This document shows, in pieces, positions 10,090-19,649 of a DNA stretch of 64,000 nucleotides; position 1 is the stretch's first letter; each line of letters begins with the position of its first letter. Position numbers and translations under genes: made by a program. Where the stretch lies: assembly GCF_002803095.1 (NCBI RefSeq), contig NZ_PGLR01000002.1:62001-126000 (forward strand), given 5' to 3'. The notes beneath the pieces were generated by a model. The model worked only from the letters and a program-made list of their open reading frames with translations, did not search any database and had not been told where the DNA came from. This stretch comes from Pseudomonas sp. ZH-FAD. Lineage in GTDB: Bacteria > Pseudomonadota > Gammaproteobacteria > Pseudomonadales > Pseudomonadaceae.

Positions 10090-11757
10090 ATGTACCAATA
10101 CGACGATTATGACCGCGCGCTGGTGCGCGAGCGCGTCGCCCAGTTTCGCGACCAGGTACAGCGGCGCCTGGCCGATGAACTGAGCGAAGAGGAGTTCCTG
10201 CCGCTGCGCCTGCAGAACGGCCTGTACCTGCAGAAACATGCCTACATGCTGCGCGTGGCGATCCCCTACGGCACCCTCTCGGCCAAGCAGATGCGCGCAC
10301 TGGCGCATATCGCCCGCGAGTACGACCGCGGTTACGGCCACTTCACCACGCGGCAGAACATCCAGTTCAACTGGGTCGAGCTCGAACGCGTGCCGGACAT
10401 CCTCGACTGGTTGGCCGAGCACGACATGCATGCCATCCAGACTTCGGGCAACTGCGTGCGCAACATCACCACCGAGGCTTTCGCCGGGGTCGCCGCCGAC
10501 GAGTATCTCGACCCACGCCCGCTGGCCGAGATTCTCCGTCAGTGGTCGACGGTCAACCCGGAGTTCCTCTTCCTGCCGCGCAAGTTCAAGATCGCCCTGT
10601 GCGCCGCCGAGCAGGATCGCGCAGCCGTTCAGGTGCATGACATCGGCCTGCAGCTGTACCGTGACGAAGCCAGCGAACTGCGCCTGCGCGTGCTGGTCGG
10701 CGGCGGCCTGGGACGCACGCCGATCATCGCCCAGACCCTGCGCGAGGGGCTGCACTGGCAGGACTGCCTGTCCTACGTCGAGGCCATCCTGCGCGTGTAC
10801 AACCGCCATGGTCGGCGCGACAACAAGTACAAGGCGCGCATCAAGATCCTGGTCAAGGCCCTCGGCATTGAGGCCTTCGCGGCCGAGGTAGAGCGCGAGT
10901 GGCAGCCGATCAAGGACGGCCCGGCGCAACTGACCGAGGACGAGTACCAGCGCGTCGCCGCCTCCTTCCACAAACCGGCCTACGTGCCGCAGGACGCCCT
11001 CGACCTCGACTTCGGCACCCACCTGGCGCGCGACGAGGCCTTCGCCCGCTGGGTCTCGCGCAACGTCATGGCGCATCAGGTGCCTGGCTACCTCAGCGTG
11101 GTGCTGTCGACCAAGCCGGGCATCAGTGCACCGCCCGGCGACGTCACCGCCGAGCAGATGGAGACGCTGGCGGACTGGAGCGAGCGCTACGGCTTCGGCG
11201 AGATTCGTGTCGCCCACGAACAGAACCTGGTGCTGCCCGATGTACGCAAGGCCGACCTCTACGCGCTATGGCGGGAGGCCGAAGCGGCGGGGCTGGGCAC
11301 GGCCAACGCCGGTTTGCTCACCGACATCATCGCCTGCCCCGGTGGTGATTTCTGCTCGTTGGCCAACGCCAAGTCGATCCCCATCGCCCAGGCCATCCAG
11401 CAGCGTTTCGACGACCTCGACTATCTGCATGATCTGGGCGAGCTGAGCCTGAACATCTCCGGCTGTATGAACGCCTGCGGCCACCACCATATCGGCAACA
11501 TCGGCATCCTCGGCGTCGACAAGAACGGCAGCGAGTGGTACCAGCTCACCCTCGGCGGCAGCCAGGGCCAGCAGGCGGCGCTGGGCAAGGTGATCGGCCC
11601 GTCGTTCGCTGCCGAGCAGGTGCCCGAGGTGATCGAGCGCATCGTGCGCACCTATGTCGATCAGCGGGAGGTCAACGAAGGCTTTCTCGACACCTTCCAG
11701 CGCATCGGCCTGGAGCCATTCAAGGCGAGCGTGTACAGCCGCGAGGAGGTGGCATGA
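10090..11757 (+). CDS. cysI: Nitrite/sulfite reductase (siroheme, 4Fe-4S)
   Basis: Hemoprotein of 555 residues of the assimilatory sulfite reductase family, reducing sulfite to sulfide for cysteine synthesis. Family motifs are YGHFTTRQNIQFNW (about residues 85-100), TSGNCVRNITTE and, for the siroheme-coupled cluster, CPGGDFC (about 419-425) with SGCMNACGHHHIG (about 456-468). The ATG at 10090 is preceded by AGGAGG (10075-10080); an upstream GTG at 10069 overlaps that site. Its stop overlaps the next start (ATGA), so it is cotranslated with the DUF934 gene. Confidence 0.93.
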   Translation: MYQYDDYDRALVRERVAQFRDQVQRRLADELSEEEFLPLRLQNGLYLQKHAYMLRVAIPYGTLSAKQMRALAHIAREYDRGYGHFTTRQNIQFNWVELERVPDILDWLAEHDMHAIQTSGNCVRNITTEAFAGVAADEYLDPRPLAEILRQWSTVNPEFLFLPRKFKIALCAAEQDRAAVQVHDIGLQLYRDEASELRLRVLVGGGLGRTPIIAQTLREGLHWQDCLSYVEAILRVYNRHGRRDNKYKARIKILVKALGIEAFAAEVEREWQPIKDGPAQLTEDEYQRVAASFHKPAYVPQDALDLDFGTHLARDEAFARWVSRNVMAHQVPGYLSVVLSTKPGISAPPGDVTAEQMETLADWSERYGFGEIRVAHEQNLVLPDVRKADLYALWREAEAAGLGTANAGLLTDIIACPGGDFCSLANAKSIPIAQAIQQRFDDLDYLHDLGELSLNISGCMNACGHHHIGNIGILGVDKNGSEWYQLTLGGSQGQQAALGKVIGPSFAAEQVPEVIERIVRTYVDQREVNEGFLDTFQRIGLEPFKASVYSREEVA

Positions 11758-12272
11758 ACAACCTGATTCGCCTGGTCGAGGGCCAGGCCTGCATCGTCTG
11801 CGATGATCCCTGGCAACTCGACGCTGAGGCTGACGCGCCGCTGATCCTGCCGCTGACGGTCTGGCGCGAGCGGCAGCCTGCTGCGGTGCTGGAGGGGAGG
11901 GCGGTTAGCGCCGACGGCCTGCTGTTGCAGGTGGATGACGAGCCGGAGGCGCTGCAGCCGTTTCTCGCCAGCCTGCCGCTGATCGCCATCGACTTCCCCA
12001 GCTTTCGCGATGGCCGTGGCTACAGCCAGGCCTACCTGCTGCGTACCCGACTGGGCTGGCGCGGTGAGTTGCGTGCGGTGGGCGATGTGCTGCGCGACCA
12101 GTTGGCGCACATGCGCCAGTGCGGCTTCGATGCCTTCGCGGTACGCGCCGACAAATCGCTGGAGGATGCACTCAAGGGCCTGCAAGGGCTCAGTGTGTTG
12201 TATGGTCGCTCGGTTATCGAGCCGCGTCCGCTGTTTCGTCGGGGGCGCCATAAGGAGGAGTCGAGATCATGA
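11754..12272 (+). CDS. DUF934 family protein, sulfite reductase partner
   Basis: 172 residues, matching the DUF934 family whose members regularly follow cysI in proteobacteria and are thought to take part in sulfate assimilation. Recognisable parts are IDFPSFRDGRGYSQAYLLR and GELRAVGDVLRDQLAHMRQC. No membrane segment or signal. The start is ATGA-coupled to cysI, and the end is coupled in the same way to lrgA. Confidence 0.85.
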   Translation: MNNLIRLVEGQACIVCDDPWQLDAEADAPLILPLTVWRERQPAAVLEGRAVSADGLLLQVDDEPEALQPFLASLPLIAIDFPSFRDGRGYSQAYLLRTRLGWRGELRAVGDVLRDQLAHMRQCGFDAFAVRADKSLEDALKGLQGLSVLYGRSVIEPRPLFRRGRHKEESRS

Positions 12273-12622
12273 TGGTGCGTGGCCTGTTCTGGCTGGTATT
12301 GCTGCAGTTGTTCGGCGTGGCGCTCAATCACTGGCTGTTGCCGATGCTGCCGGCCTCGATCATTGGCCTGCTGCTGCTCTCGGTCTGGCTGATGTGGCGC
12401 GGCGCCGTGCCCGAGCCGCTGCAGCAGGCCGCCGGTGGTTTGCTGCCGTATCTACCGCTGCTGCTGGCCGTGCCCGCCTCTGGGATCATGACCAGCAGTG
12501 ACCTGCTGCTCGGTGAACTGCCGGTGATTGCCACCGCGCTGGTGCTGTCGCTGCTGGTCACCGTGCCGTTCTGCGGCTGGCTGTTGCAGACGCTGATCCG
12601 CCGTCAGGAGCGCAAGGGATGA
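12269..12622 (+). CDS. CidA/LrgA family holin-like protein
   Basis: Small membrane protein of 117 residues with about four hydrophobic segments (roughly 6-22, 28-44, 60-78, 85-107) and the family stretch LPASIIGLLLL. CidA/LrgA proteins act with LrgB partners in murein-hydrolase control or small-acid export. ATGA overlaps on both sides place it in one transcript with cysI, DUF934 and lrgB. Confidence 0.88.
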   Translation: MMVRGLFWLVLLQLFGVALNHWLLPMLPASIIGLLLLSVWLMWRGAVPEPLQQAAGGLLPYLPLLLAVPASGIMTSSDLLLGELPVIATALVLSLLVTVPFCGWLLQTLIRRQERKG

Positions 12623-13302
12623 CGCTGCTGACTCACCACCCACTGTTCGCCATTGCCCTGACCCTGGCCGCCTTTCTGATCGCCGCCTGGCTCTATCGCC
12701 GCAGCGGCTGGCTGCTGCTGCAGCCGGTGCTGGTATCGGTGACGCTGATCGTCGCCACCTTGCTGCTGTGCGGCGTGGATTACGCCACCTACCGCGCTGG
12801 CGCCGAGCCCGTTGCCTGGCTGCTGGGGCCGGCCACCGTAGCCCTGGCGGTGCCGCTGCAGCACAACATCAAGCGCATCCGCCAGTTGTTCTGGCCAGTG
12901 CTGATCACCCTCACGGCCGGCGGCGTCCTGTCGGTGGCGCTGACCCTGGCCATCGGCTGGGCGCTGGGCGCCGACTGGAGCGTGGTGATGAGTCTGGCGC
13001 CGAAGTTCGTGACCATGCCGATTGCCATGCCGGTGGCCGAGCAGATCGGCGGCGTGGCTTCGCTGGCGGCGGTAATGGTCATGCTCACCGGGGTGATCGG
13101 TACGGCCATGGGGCCGCTGCTGCTGCGTTGGGCAGGCGTCGACCACCCCGCGGCCCGTGGCCTGAGCTACGGCATCAATGCCCATGCCATCGGCACCGCT
13201 CACGCCCTGCAGGAAGGCGAGGAGTGCGGCGCCTTCGCCGCCCTGGCGATGAGCCTGCTGGGCATCGGCACTGCCTTGCTGTTACCGCTGCTGCTGGCCT
13301 GA
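12619..13302 (+). CDS. LrgB family protein
   Basis: Integral membrane protein of 227 residues with about six to seven hydrophobic segments. Family motifs are LGPATVALAVPL, LAPKFVTMPIAMPVAEQIGG and ARGLSYGINAHAIGTA. Pairs with the preceding LrgA-like protein; homologues in plants and some bacteria are glycolate/lactate transporters. A short hairpin GGCGG-GATT-CCGCC at 13307-13320 after the stop may end the operon. Confidence 0.9.
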   Translation: MTLLTHHPLFAIALTLAAFLIAAWLYRRSGWLLLQPVLVSVTLIVATLLLCGVDYATYRAGAEPVAWLLGPATVALAVPLQHNIKRIRQLFWPVLITLTAGGVLSVALTLAIGWALGADWSVVMSLAPKFVTMPIAMPVAEQIGGVASLAAVMVMLTGVIGTAMGPLLLRWAGVDHPAARGLSYGINAHAIGTAHALQEGEECGAFAALAMSLLGIGTALLLPLLLA

Positions 13303-13599
13303 TTCGGGCGGGATTCCGCCATTTCCAAGGGGCTCCTTCCGTGGATCTGGCGAGTTCCCGCCAGCCTCGAGCCTGATGTGTGGCAGAAAGCCGCATTTGA
13401 GCTGCTGAATCCTTTCAGCGGCACGCATATTGCTCCAGCACGCGGCGCGATCGGAATACGCCCGCCAAGAGGCCTGGAAACACCCTTCCTCCCGCCGCGC
13501 CGCAGATCTGCGGCTATCGCTCATGTGCGGCCCAAACGGCCGCTGCCCGAAACCTTGCCTGCACGGCTGTTGTCGTCGTGCGATGAACTGGACTGTCCC
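13303..13599. other. Gap before mqo
   Basis: About 300 bp without a gene that I can support. The mqo frame stays open upstream to 13378, but the lipoprotein-type signal at the ATG of 13600 argues against an N-terminal extension. Presumably it holds the mqo promoter and leader; no clear -35/-10 pair was found. Confidence 0.4.
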
Positions 13600-15207
13600 A
13601 TGAAGAAAATCCTGCTGACGCTGCTTTGTCTCAGCGTGATCGGTTGCTCCAAACCGCGCGAGCCCGAGAAAACCGTCGACGTGCTGCTGATCGGCGCTGG
13701 CGTGATGAGCGCCACCCTCGGCACCTACCTCCACGAGCTGCAGCCGGACTGGAGCATCGAAATCTACGAGCGCCTCGACCAGGTAGCCGCCGAAAGCTCC
13801 AACGGCTGGAACAATGCCGGCACCGGCCACTCGGCCTTCTGCGAGCTGAACTACACCCCGGAAACCGCCGACGGTGGCATCGACATCAGCAAGGCCATCG
13901 CGATCAACGAGTCGTTCGAGATCTCCAAGCAGTTCTGGGCCACCCAGGTCGAGCGCGAGGTGCTGAGCAAGCCCAAGAGCTTCATCAACATCACCCCGCA
14001 CATGAGCTTCGTCTGGGGTGACGACAACGTCGAATACCTGCGCAAGCGCCATGCTGCGCTGCAGCACAGCAACCTGTTCCGTGGCATGGAGTTCACCGAA
14101 GATCACGCGCAGATCGCCCAGTGGGTACCGCTGGTCATGCAAGGGCGCGATCCGCAGCAGAAGGTCGCCGCCACCCGCATGGCCATCGGCACTGACGTCA
14201 ACTTCGGCGAGATCACCCGTCAGCTGATCGACTCGCTGATCGGCAAGGAGCAGGCCAGCCTGCACCTGGAGCACGAAGTCCGCGACCTCAAGCGCAACGA
14301 TGACGGCACCTGGCGCGTGATCGTCGCCGACCTGGCCAAGGGCGGCGCCGAGCAGAGCATCAACGCGCGCTTCGTCTTCATCGGCGCTGGTGGTGGCGCG
14401 CTCAAGCTGCTGCAGAAATCCGGTATCGAAGAAGCCAAGGGCTACGCCGGTTTCCCGGTCGGCGGCCAGTTCCTGATGACGCGTAATCAGGACGTGGTTG
14501 CCCAGCACCTGGCCAAGGTCTACGGCAAGGCCTCGGTCGGCTCGCCGCCCATGTCCGTGCCGCACCTGGACACTCGCGTGATCGACGGCGAGAACGTGCT
14601 GCTGTTCGGCCCGTTCGCCACCTTCTCCACCAAGTACCTGAAGAACGGCTCGCTGCTCGACATGTTCAGCAGCATGACCACTGACAACTTCATGCCGATG
14701 GTCAACGCCGGCATGGACAACTGGTCGCTGAGCACCTACCTGATGGGGCAGCTGATGCTCAGCCAGGAAGACCGCATGGCCTCGCTGCGCGAGTACTTCC
14801 CCGAGGCGCAGGACGCCGACTGGGAGCTGATCAATGCCGGCCAGCGCGTGCAGATCATCAAGAAGGATGCCGAGAAGGGCGGCGTGCTGCAGTTCGGCAC
14901 CGAAGTGGTGACTTCGGCCGACGGCAGCATCAGCGCGCTGTTGGGCGCCTCGCCGGGTGCTTCCACCGCCGCGCCGATCATGCTGCACCTGATCGAGAAG
15001 GCCTTCGCCGACAAGGTCGCCACCCCTGAGTGGCAGGAGCGCCTGAAGGAGATCATCCCGTCCTACGGGCAGAAGCTGAACGACGACCTGGCACTGACCA
15101 ACCGCATCCGCCAGTGGAGCAGCGAGCGTCTCGAGCTGCAGCACATCGAAGTGGCGCCGGACGTGGAAATGGCCGCCGAGCCCGAGCCGGCTGCTGTGAC
15201 TCTGTAA
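13600..15207 (+). CDS. mqo: Malate:quinone oxidoreductase, predicted lipoprotein
   Basis: FAD enzyme of 535 residues that oxidises malate to oxaloacetate and passes electrons to quinone (TCA cycle). The FAD motif [17 protein letters not shown] is at about residues 29-45, followed by [20 protein letters not shown]; the end has [11 protein letters not shown]. Residues 1-16 ([16 protein letters not shown]) form a lipobox with Cys16, so the protein is probably lipid-anchored. A frame extends further upstream, but this start gives a proper signal. Confidence 0.92.
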   Translation: MKKILLTLLCLSVIGCSKPREPEKTVDVLLIGAGVMSATLGTYLHELQPDWSIEIYERLDQVAAESSNGWNNAGTGHSAFCELNYTPETADGGIDISKAIAINESFEISKQFWATQVEREVLSKPKSFINITPHMSFVWGDDNVEYLRKRHAALQHSNLFRGMEFTEDHAQIAQWVPLVMQGRDPQQKVAATRMAIGTDVNFGEITRQLIDSLIGKEQASLHLEHEVRDLKRNDDGTWRVIVADLAKGGAEQSINARFVFIGAGGGALKLLQKSGIEEAKGYAGFPVGGQFLMTRNQDVVAQHLAKVYGKASVGSPPMSVPHLDTRVIDGENVLLFGPFATFSTKYLKNGSLLDMFSSMTTDNFMPMVNAGMDNWSLSTYLMGQLMLSQEDRMASLREYFPEAQDADWELINAGQRVQIIKKDAEKGGVLQFGTEVVTSADGSISALLGASPGASTAAPIMLHLIEKAFADKVATPEWQERLKEIIPSYGQKLNDDLALTNRIRQWSSERLELQHIEVAPDVEMAAEPEPAAVTL

Positions 15208-15227
15208 GACGTTTCACGCTTTAAAGG

Positions 15228-15263
15228 AACCCGCCCTGCGCTTTGCGCAGGGCGGGTTTTTAT
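15228..15263 (+). terminator. Strong intrinsic terminator of mqo
   Basis: Perfect 14-bp stem AACCCGCCCTGCGC / GCGCAGGGCGGGTT with a TTT loop, followed by TTTATT, 20 nt after the mqo stop. Confidence 0.92.
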
Positions 15264-15293
15264 TGGACTACTGAAAAGTGTGAGATAGATTTT

Positions 15294-15354
15294 TCGCGGC
15301 TGAAGCCGCTCCTACTCGACGGATAAACACCTGTAGGAGCGGCTTTAGCCGCGA
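15294..15354. repeat. GTAGGAGCGGCTTTAGCCGC palindrome, copy 1
   Basis: Inverted units TCGCGGCTGAAGCCGCTCCT and AGGAGCGGCTTTAGCCGCGA about a 17-nt spacer. Each unit is itself palindromic (GCGGCTNNAGCCGC). Relatives: 15619-15680, 34209-34257, 42374-42450, 45364-45421. It opens a 560-bp gene-free stretch (15264-15824) filled with repeats. Confidence 0.8.
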
Positions 15355-15392
15355 TGTTCTGGTCCGCCCCCTGCATCCACGTTTCGTAGCGA

Positions 15393-15527
15393 GTAGGGCG
15401 TACCGGGACGCCGGCCGCTCGGAAGCAGTACGCCGTTGGCGTTCCGATGATGAGCCGTGGTGTCGAACGAGGGCATGGCTCGGCGGACTGTTCGCTTCGC
15501 TCCTGAGTCCGCCCTACGCCGGCTTTC
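15393..15527. repeat. GTAGGGCG...CGCCCTAC bounded repeat, copy 2
   Basis: A 135-bp segment with ends GTAGGGCG / CGCCCTAC and an inner GGCGGACTGTTCGCTTCGCT, which is the reverse of a block in the 2071-2160 element. The two copies share ends and one core block but not the rest. Confidence 0.6.
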
Positions 15528-15573
15528 CCGGGTTGCATCCGGTTACGTTCACTCCGTCAGCGTCATCAGTTTC

Positions 15574-15717
15574 GTAGCCCGGATGAAATCCGGGGACGTT
15601 CGAGCGCCAGAAAAAGCTGTCGCGGCTAAAGCCCCTCCCACCGGCACGATGGGTTCTGTGGGAGGGGCTTTAGCCGCGACTAGACATTGAGTGGTTCCCC
15701 GGACTTCATCCGGGCTA
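15574..15717. repeat. GTAGCCC palindrome, copy 4, interrupted by another repeat
   Basis: The left arm GTAGCCCGGATGAAATCCGG (15574) and right arm CCGGACTTCATCCGGGCTA (15699-15717) are 105 bp apart; in other copies the spacer is about 15-20 bp. The space is filled by a palindrome of a second family (15619-15680). Confidence 0.75.
15619..15680. repeat. GTGGGAGGGGCTTTAGCCGC palindrome nested in copy 4
   Basis: Units GTCGCGGCTAAAGCCCCTCC and GGAGGGGCTTTAGCCGCGAC about a spacer, lying between the arms of the GTAGCCC palindrome. A further short palindrome (GTAGGAGCCGGCTTGCCGGC, from about 15769) follows before the protease gene. Confidence 0.75.
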
Positions 15718-15824
15718 TTCATTGATTATCGCCAGCAAGCGGGCTCCTGGGGGGCGTGGTTTGTTCTGTAGGAGCCGGCTTGCCGGCGAGCCTGGCAATC
15801 ATCCCAGGCGATGACGCCGGGCGA

Positions 15825-16538
15825 TTATTCGGTCAGCGTCATCAGAATATCGGCATACCAGGTGCAGTTCAGACCCAGGGCTTCGTCCTGATCCTCGTCG
15901 CGATTGCCCAACAGGCGCGTGGAATGGATGCCGAGCAGATGCCAGGGTAGCTCGCCATCGACGCTGGCGCGTTTGACCACTGGCGCGCCGCTCAGGCCGC
16001 GATGGGTGCGCCCGTCGGTGAGGAAGTAGCCCAGCCCGTGGAAACGCAAACCAAAGGACGAAGCCAGCCCGGCATGGCGTGCCACCGGCATGCGGTGCAG
16101 GGTGTCCTGAAAACCCAGTGGGAAGCCCACCACCAGCAGCGTCGAGCCGATTTCCACATGCTCGTCGGCTTGCAGCAGGTGCTGTGGGGTGAAGGCCTGG
16201 TAAGCGCCGTTGTCGGGAAGGGCGGCCTGATCCAGCTCGATCACCGCCACGTCGATCTCGCCCGCGCCATCCATGCCTTGCCGCCACAGTTGCTGGTCGC
16301 CGTCATACAGCGGAATGGCGAAGCTGACGGTACTGGCCAGGTTGTCTGCGTCGGTATGCAGCTCGATCTGCAGGCTGTCCGGCTGATGGCCGCTCGGCTC
16401 GTCTAGCATCACGTGACGGCTGGTGACGAGGAACAGCCGTTGATCCCGGCGGAAGAAGAAACCACTGGCGTTGGTCAGTACCTGCCCAGTCGCCAGCGTG
16501 GTGATGCGTGCAGCGCTCAACATCAGGGAATCGATCAT
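15825..16538 (-). CDS. Trypsin-like serine peptidase, no signal peptide
   Basis: 237 residues. A chymotrypsin-fold triad can be read: His in LVTSRHVM (about 43), Asp in EIDVAVIEL (about 94), Ser in HRGLSGAPVV (about 179). No signal peptide or membrane segment is visible and there is no PDZ domain, so it is not a DegP/DegS type and is likely cytosolic. GGAGG lies 8 nt before the ATG. Substrate unknown. Confidence 0.75.
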   Translation of the reverse strand: MIDSLMLSAARITTLATGQVLTNASGFFFRRDQRLFLVTSRHVMLDEPSGHQPDSLQIELHTDADNLASTVSFAIPLYDGDQQLWRQGMDGAGEIDVAVIELDQAALPDNGAYQAFTPQHLLQADEHVEIGSTLLVVGFPLGFQDTLHRMPVARHAGLASSFGLRFHGLGYFLTDGRTHRGLSGAPVVKRASVDGELPWHLLGIHSTRLLGNRDEDQDEALGLNCTWYADILMTLTE

Positions 16539-16624
16539 GGCCAGGGCCTCCTGCCGGTGTGTGGCTTATCGACTGACTGCCAAAACCGTGACAGGTTCGT
16601 CTGGTTGCTCTGAGCCTGCGCCAT

Positions 16625-16740
16625 GGTGGATGTAAAAAGCGACATCCACCCGAGGCTTTAGCGGGTAGGGTGCGCCGTGCGCACCGCGGCAATGGTGATT
16701 CGAAGGTGCGCATGGCCTTGGCGGCCCCGCGACACCCTAC
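16625..16740. repeat. Two adjacent palindromes between the protease gene and plsB
   Basis: First GGTGGATGT / ACATCCACC (16625-16650; a relative is at 34275-34300), then a GTAGGGTGCGCCGTGCGCAC unit with its partner ending CACCCTAC at 16740. The second ends 2 bp before the plsB stop codon. Confidence 0.75.
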
Positions 16741-16742
16741 GA

Positions 16743-19226
16743 TTACAGCGCTGCCGGCTCGTCCTCATTGCGATCCAGCGCCACCTGGCGAATCGACAGG
16801 CGAATCTCCGCTGGCAGCACGCGCTTGGCGGCGCCTTCCGCCAGTTCGCTGAGCAGCGGATGATGGCTGAGCTTGCCGGCCTCGTCCTGGCGCAACACGC
16901 CCTGGTCCAGCAGGCTCTGGATGAAGTGGCGGAACAGGCTCTTGTCGAAGAACTCCGGCGCATTGAGACCATGCAGGATCGACAGGCGCTGCGCCATGAC
17001 CGTGCACAGGTCTTCCAGCTCCTCGGCGCTGATCGCGTTCTGCCCGGCGTTGAGCAGCAGGGCGATGGCCATGTAGAAGCGCTGCAGGGTCTGCGCCACC
17101 GAGCGCGACAGCAGGGTCAGCAGCACGAACTGGCGCGAGCTCGGCGCCGGGCGCACGTACACGTCGCCCTCGACCTTGAGCAGGCCCTGTTCGACGAAGG
17201 CCGCCAGCCACTGGTCGATCACGCCTTCCAGCTCGCTCTGCTCCCAGCGGATGAATAGCTCGGACTGCAGGTAGGGATACAGCGCGCCAGCGTAGCGCAG
17301 GATCTGCTCGCGGCTGATCCGCGCACTGCTCTGGAAGAAGCTCGCCAGCAGCGCCGGCAGGGCGAAGATGTGCAGCACGTTGTTGCGGTAGTAGGTCATC
17401 AGGACGGCGTTCTGCTCGTCCAGGTAGAGAATCTTGCCCAGCGCATCCTTCTGTTCGGCCAGCAGATCCATGCCCTTGACGTGCTCGATCAGCGCTGCGC
17501 CGTCGCCTTCCGGCAGGGTGGTGTGCGGCGAGTAGGGCACTGCGCGCAGCAGCGCCAGATACAGGTCGAGCACGCGCGCCAGGGCGCGGTCGTCCAGGGC
17601 CAGCTTGCTGGTGGACAGCAGCGCCAGGGCCACCAAGTTGACCGGGTTGACCGATGCTGCCTCGTTGAGGTGACGCGCCACGCGCTCGCCCAGGCGGTTG
17701 GTGGTGTCGTTGAGCCAGGCCGGACGGTACTGCGGGCCCAGCTCCTGTTGACGCCAGCCCGGCTGCTGCTGGTCGAGGAACTCTGCCAGTTTGATCGGTT
17801 CGCCGAAGTTCACCGAGACCTGGCCGAAACGCTGCTTGAGGGCGCCGAGCACCTTGAATAGGTCGAAGATCGATTCCTTCTTCTTGCTCGCGCCACGCAG
17901 CTCGCCCAGGTAGGTGCGGCCTTCCAGCACGCGCTCGTAGCCGATGTATACCGGCACGAAGACGATGGGCAGGCGGTTGCTGCGCAGGAAGCTGCGCAGG
18001 GTGATGGCCAGCATGCCGGTCTTCGGCCGCAGCATGCGCCCGGTGCGCGAACGGCCGCCCTCGACGAAGTATTCGACCGGGAAACCCTTGCTGAACAGGG
18101 TGTGCAGGTATTCGTTGAACACCGCCGTATACAGCGGGTTACCCTTGAAGGTGCGGCGCATGAAGAAGGCGCCGCCACGGCGCAGCAGGCCGCCGATCAC
18201 CGGCATGTTGAGGTTGATGCCGGCGGCGATATGCGGTGGCGTCAGACCATTGCGGAACAGCAGGTAGGACAGCAGCAGGTAGTCGATGTGGCTGCGGTGG
18301 CAGGGCACGTAGATCACCTCGTGGCCCTGGGCGATGTCGCGCACGCCTTCGACGTTGTGCACCTTGATGCCGTCGTAGATCTTGTTCCAGAACCAGGAAA
18401 GCACCAGTTCGAGGAAGCGGATCACCGTGTAGGTGTAGTCCGAGGCGATCTCGTTGCCGTAGCGCAGCGCCTGGGCTTCGGCCTTCTCCAGGCTGATCTT
18501 CTCGCGTTCGGCTTCCTCGGCAATCGCCTGGCGCACCATCGGGTCGTGCACCAGGCCCTTGACCAGGTTGCGCCGGTGCGACACGTCCGGGCCGATCACC
18601 GCCGCCTTCTGGTTGCGGAAGTGCACGCGCAGGATGCGATGCACCATGCGCAGGGTGCGCTCCTGGCCCTTGTCCTGCTCGACCAGTTCGCGCAGGTGAA
18701 TTGGTGTGGAGAACTGCACGCGGGTCTTGCGCCCGAGAATCAGGATGCTGACCAGCCGGCGCAGGCGCCCGGTCACCGCCCAACTGTCGGCGAACAGCAG
18801 TTTCCAGGGGCTGGTTTCGCGATCCGGCGACTGGCCCCAGAACACGCTGACCGGGACGATCTGCGCGTCATCCACGGCATGCTGGCTGAGGGCAGTGACC
18901 ACGCGATCCAGGGTTGGCGAGATGCCGCGCTTGTCCTGGCGGCCGAACCAGTCCGGCTCCGGCGTCAGGTAGAAGAAGGCGGCGGGCTCGATGTGTTCCC
19001 CGACCGCTACCGGCAACACCGGGCGCGGCAGGCCGGCCTTGGTGCACTCGCGGTCGACCACTGCCAGGTCGCTCACCGACGGCTGCTGCAGCACGTAGAA
19101 CACCGGCTTGCTGCGGTCGAGCTTGAGGGTGAAGGCGGACTGGTTGATGGTTTCCGAGCGTACCCAGAGGTACAGCAGGCGGCGCAACGATCCGAAGACG
19201 AGGCGGCGGAAGGGGGAACGGGTCAT
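16743..19226 (-). CDS. plsB: Glycerol-3-phosphate 1-O-acyltransferase
   Basis: Membrane-associated enzyme of 827 residues that acylates glycerol-3-phosphate, the first step of phospholipid synthesis. Acyltransferase blocks in order: HRSHID (His310, Asp315; HX4D), [28 protein letters not shown], and [16 protein letters not shown]. Length and spacing fit E. coli PlsB (about 807). Stands alone, read leftwards. Confidence 0.95.
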   Translation of the reverse strand: MTRSPFRRLVFGSLRRLLYLWVRSETINQSAFTLKLDRSKPVFYVLQQPSVSDLAVVDRECTKAGLPRPVLPVAVGEHIEPAAFFYLTPEPDWFGRQDKRGISPTLDRVVTALSQHAVDDAQIVPVSVFWGQSPDRETSPWKLLFADSWAVTGRLRRLVSILILGRKTRVQFSTPIHLRELVEQDKGQERTLRMVHRILRVHFRNQKAAVIGPDVSHRRNLVKGLVHDPMVRQAIAEEAEREKISLEKAEAQALRYGNEIASDYTYTVIRFLELVLSWFWNKIYDGIKVHNVEGVRDIAQGHEVIYVPCHRSHIDYLLLSYLLFRNGLTPPHIAAGINLNMPVIGGLLRRGGAFFMRRTFKGNPLYTAVFNEYLHTLFSKGFPVEYFVEGGRSRTGRMLRPKTGMLAITLRSFLRSNRLPIVFVPVYIGYERVLEGRTYLGELRGASKKKESIFDLFKVLGALKQRFGQVSVNFGEPIKLAEFLDQQQPGWRQQELGPQYRPAWLNDTTNRLGERVARHLNEAASVNPVNLVALALLSTSKLALDDRALARVLDLYLALLRAVPYSPHTTLPEGDGAALIEHVKGMDLLAEQKDALGKILYLDEQNAVLMTYYRNNVLHIFALPALLASFFQSSARISREQILRYAGALYPYLQSELFIRWEQSELEGVIDQWLAAFVEQGLLKVEGDVYVRPAPSSRQFVLLTLLSRSVAQTLQRFYMAIALLLNAGQNAISAEELEDLCTVMAQRLSILHGLNAPEFFDKSLFRHFIQSLLDQGVLRQDEAGKLSHHPLLSELAEGAAKRVLPAEIRLSIRQVALDRNEDEPAAL

Positions 19227-19497
19227 ACGGACTCTGCTTGTATGGCAAAACGAGCGGTGGCTCGGGAAGGGCGCTAGTGTGCCGCAAGCCGCGTCTGGCG
19301 GGCAAAAAACTCGTGCGTCCAGGCAGTCAGCCCGGCCAGCATGCAGGCAGCGTATGACGAAAAAACGGTCGACGGCTCAGCACCCGTTGATCAACAGAAC
19401 CGTAAAGCGAGTCTCGGGTTCCCGATCAGAATGCCGAGTCAGGCTGACCCGAGGGTGCGGATCGCCTCCTGACATGCTGGTTGCGCCCGGGTCCTGG

Positions 19498-19562
19498 GTA
19501 GGAGCGAGCTCTGCTCGCGAAGCTTTTGTGCTTGAGGATTCGCGAGCAGAGCTCGCTCCTAC
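19498..19562. repeat. Perfect 24-bp-arm inverted repeat
   Basis: Arms GTAGGAGCGAGCTCTGCTCG... (19498-19521) and its exact complement (19539-19562) flank a 17-nt spacer, and each arm contains its own palindrome (GCGAGCTCTGCTCGC). It lies in the 423-bp gap between plsB and the EamA gene, which also has a short GTAGGGTGGGCTT palindrome at 19608-19629 and otherwise shows no gene. Confidence 0.85.
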
Positions 19563-19649
19563 AGATGTCCTTGTAGTGTGGGCCGGGCGGCGATCCGCTT
19601 CAGTCAGGTAGGGTGGGCTTCAGCCCACCACCATCTATAACGCGACCCC

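Noticed and set aside
13378..13599. N-terminal extension of mqo from the open frame at 13378
   Set aside because: The ATG at 13600 starts a complete lipoprotein signal; the upstream part has no Mqo similarity.
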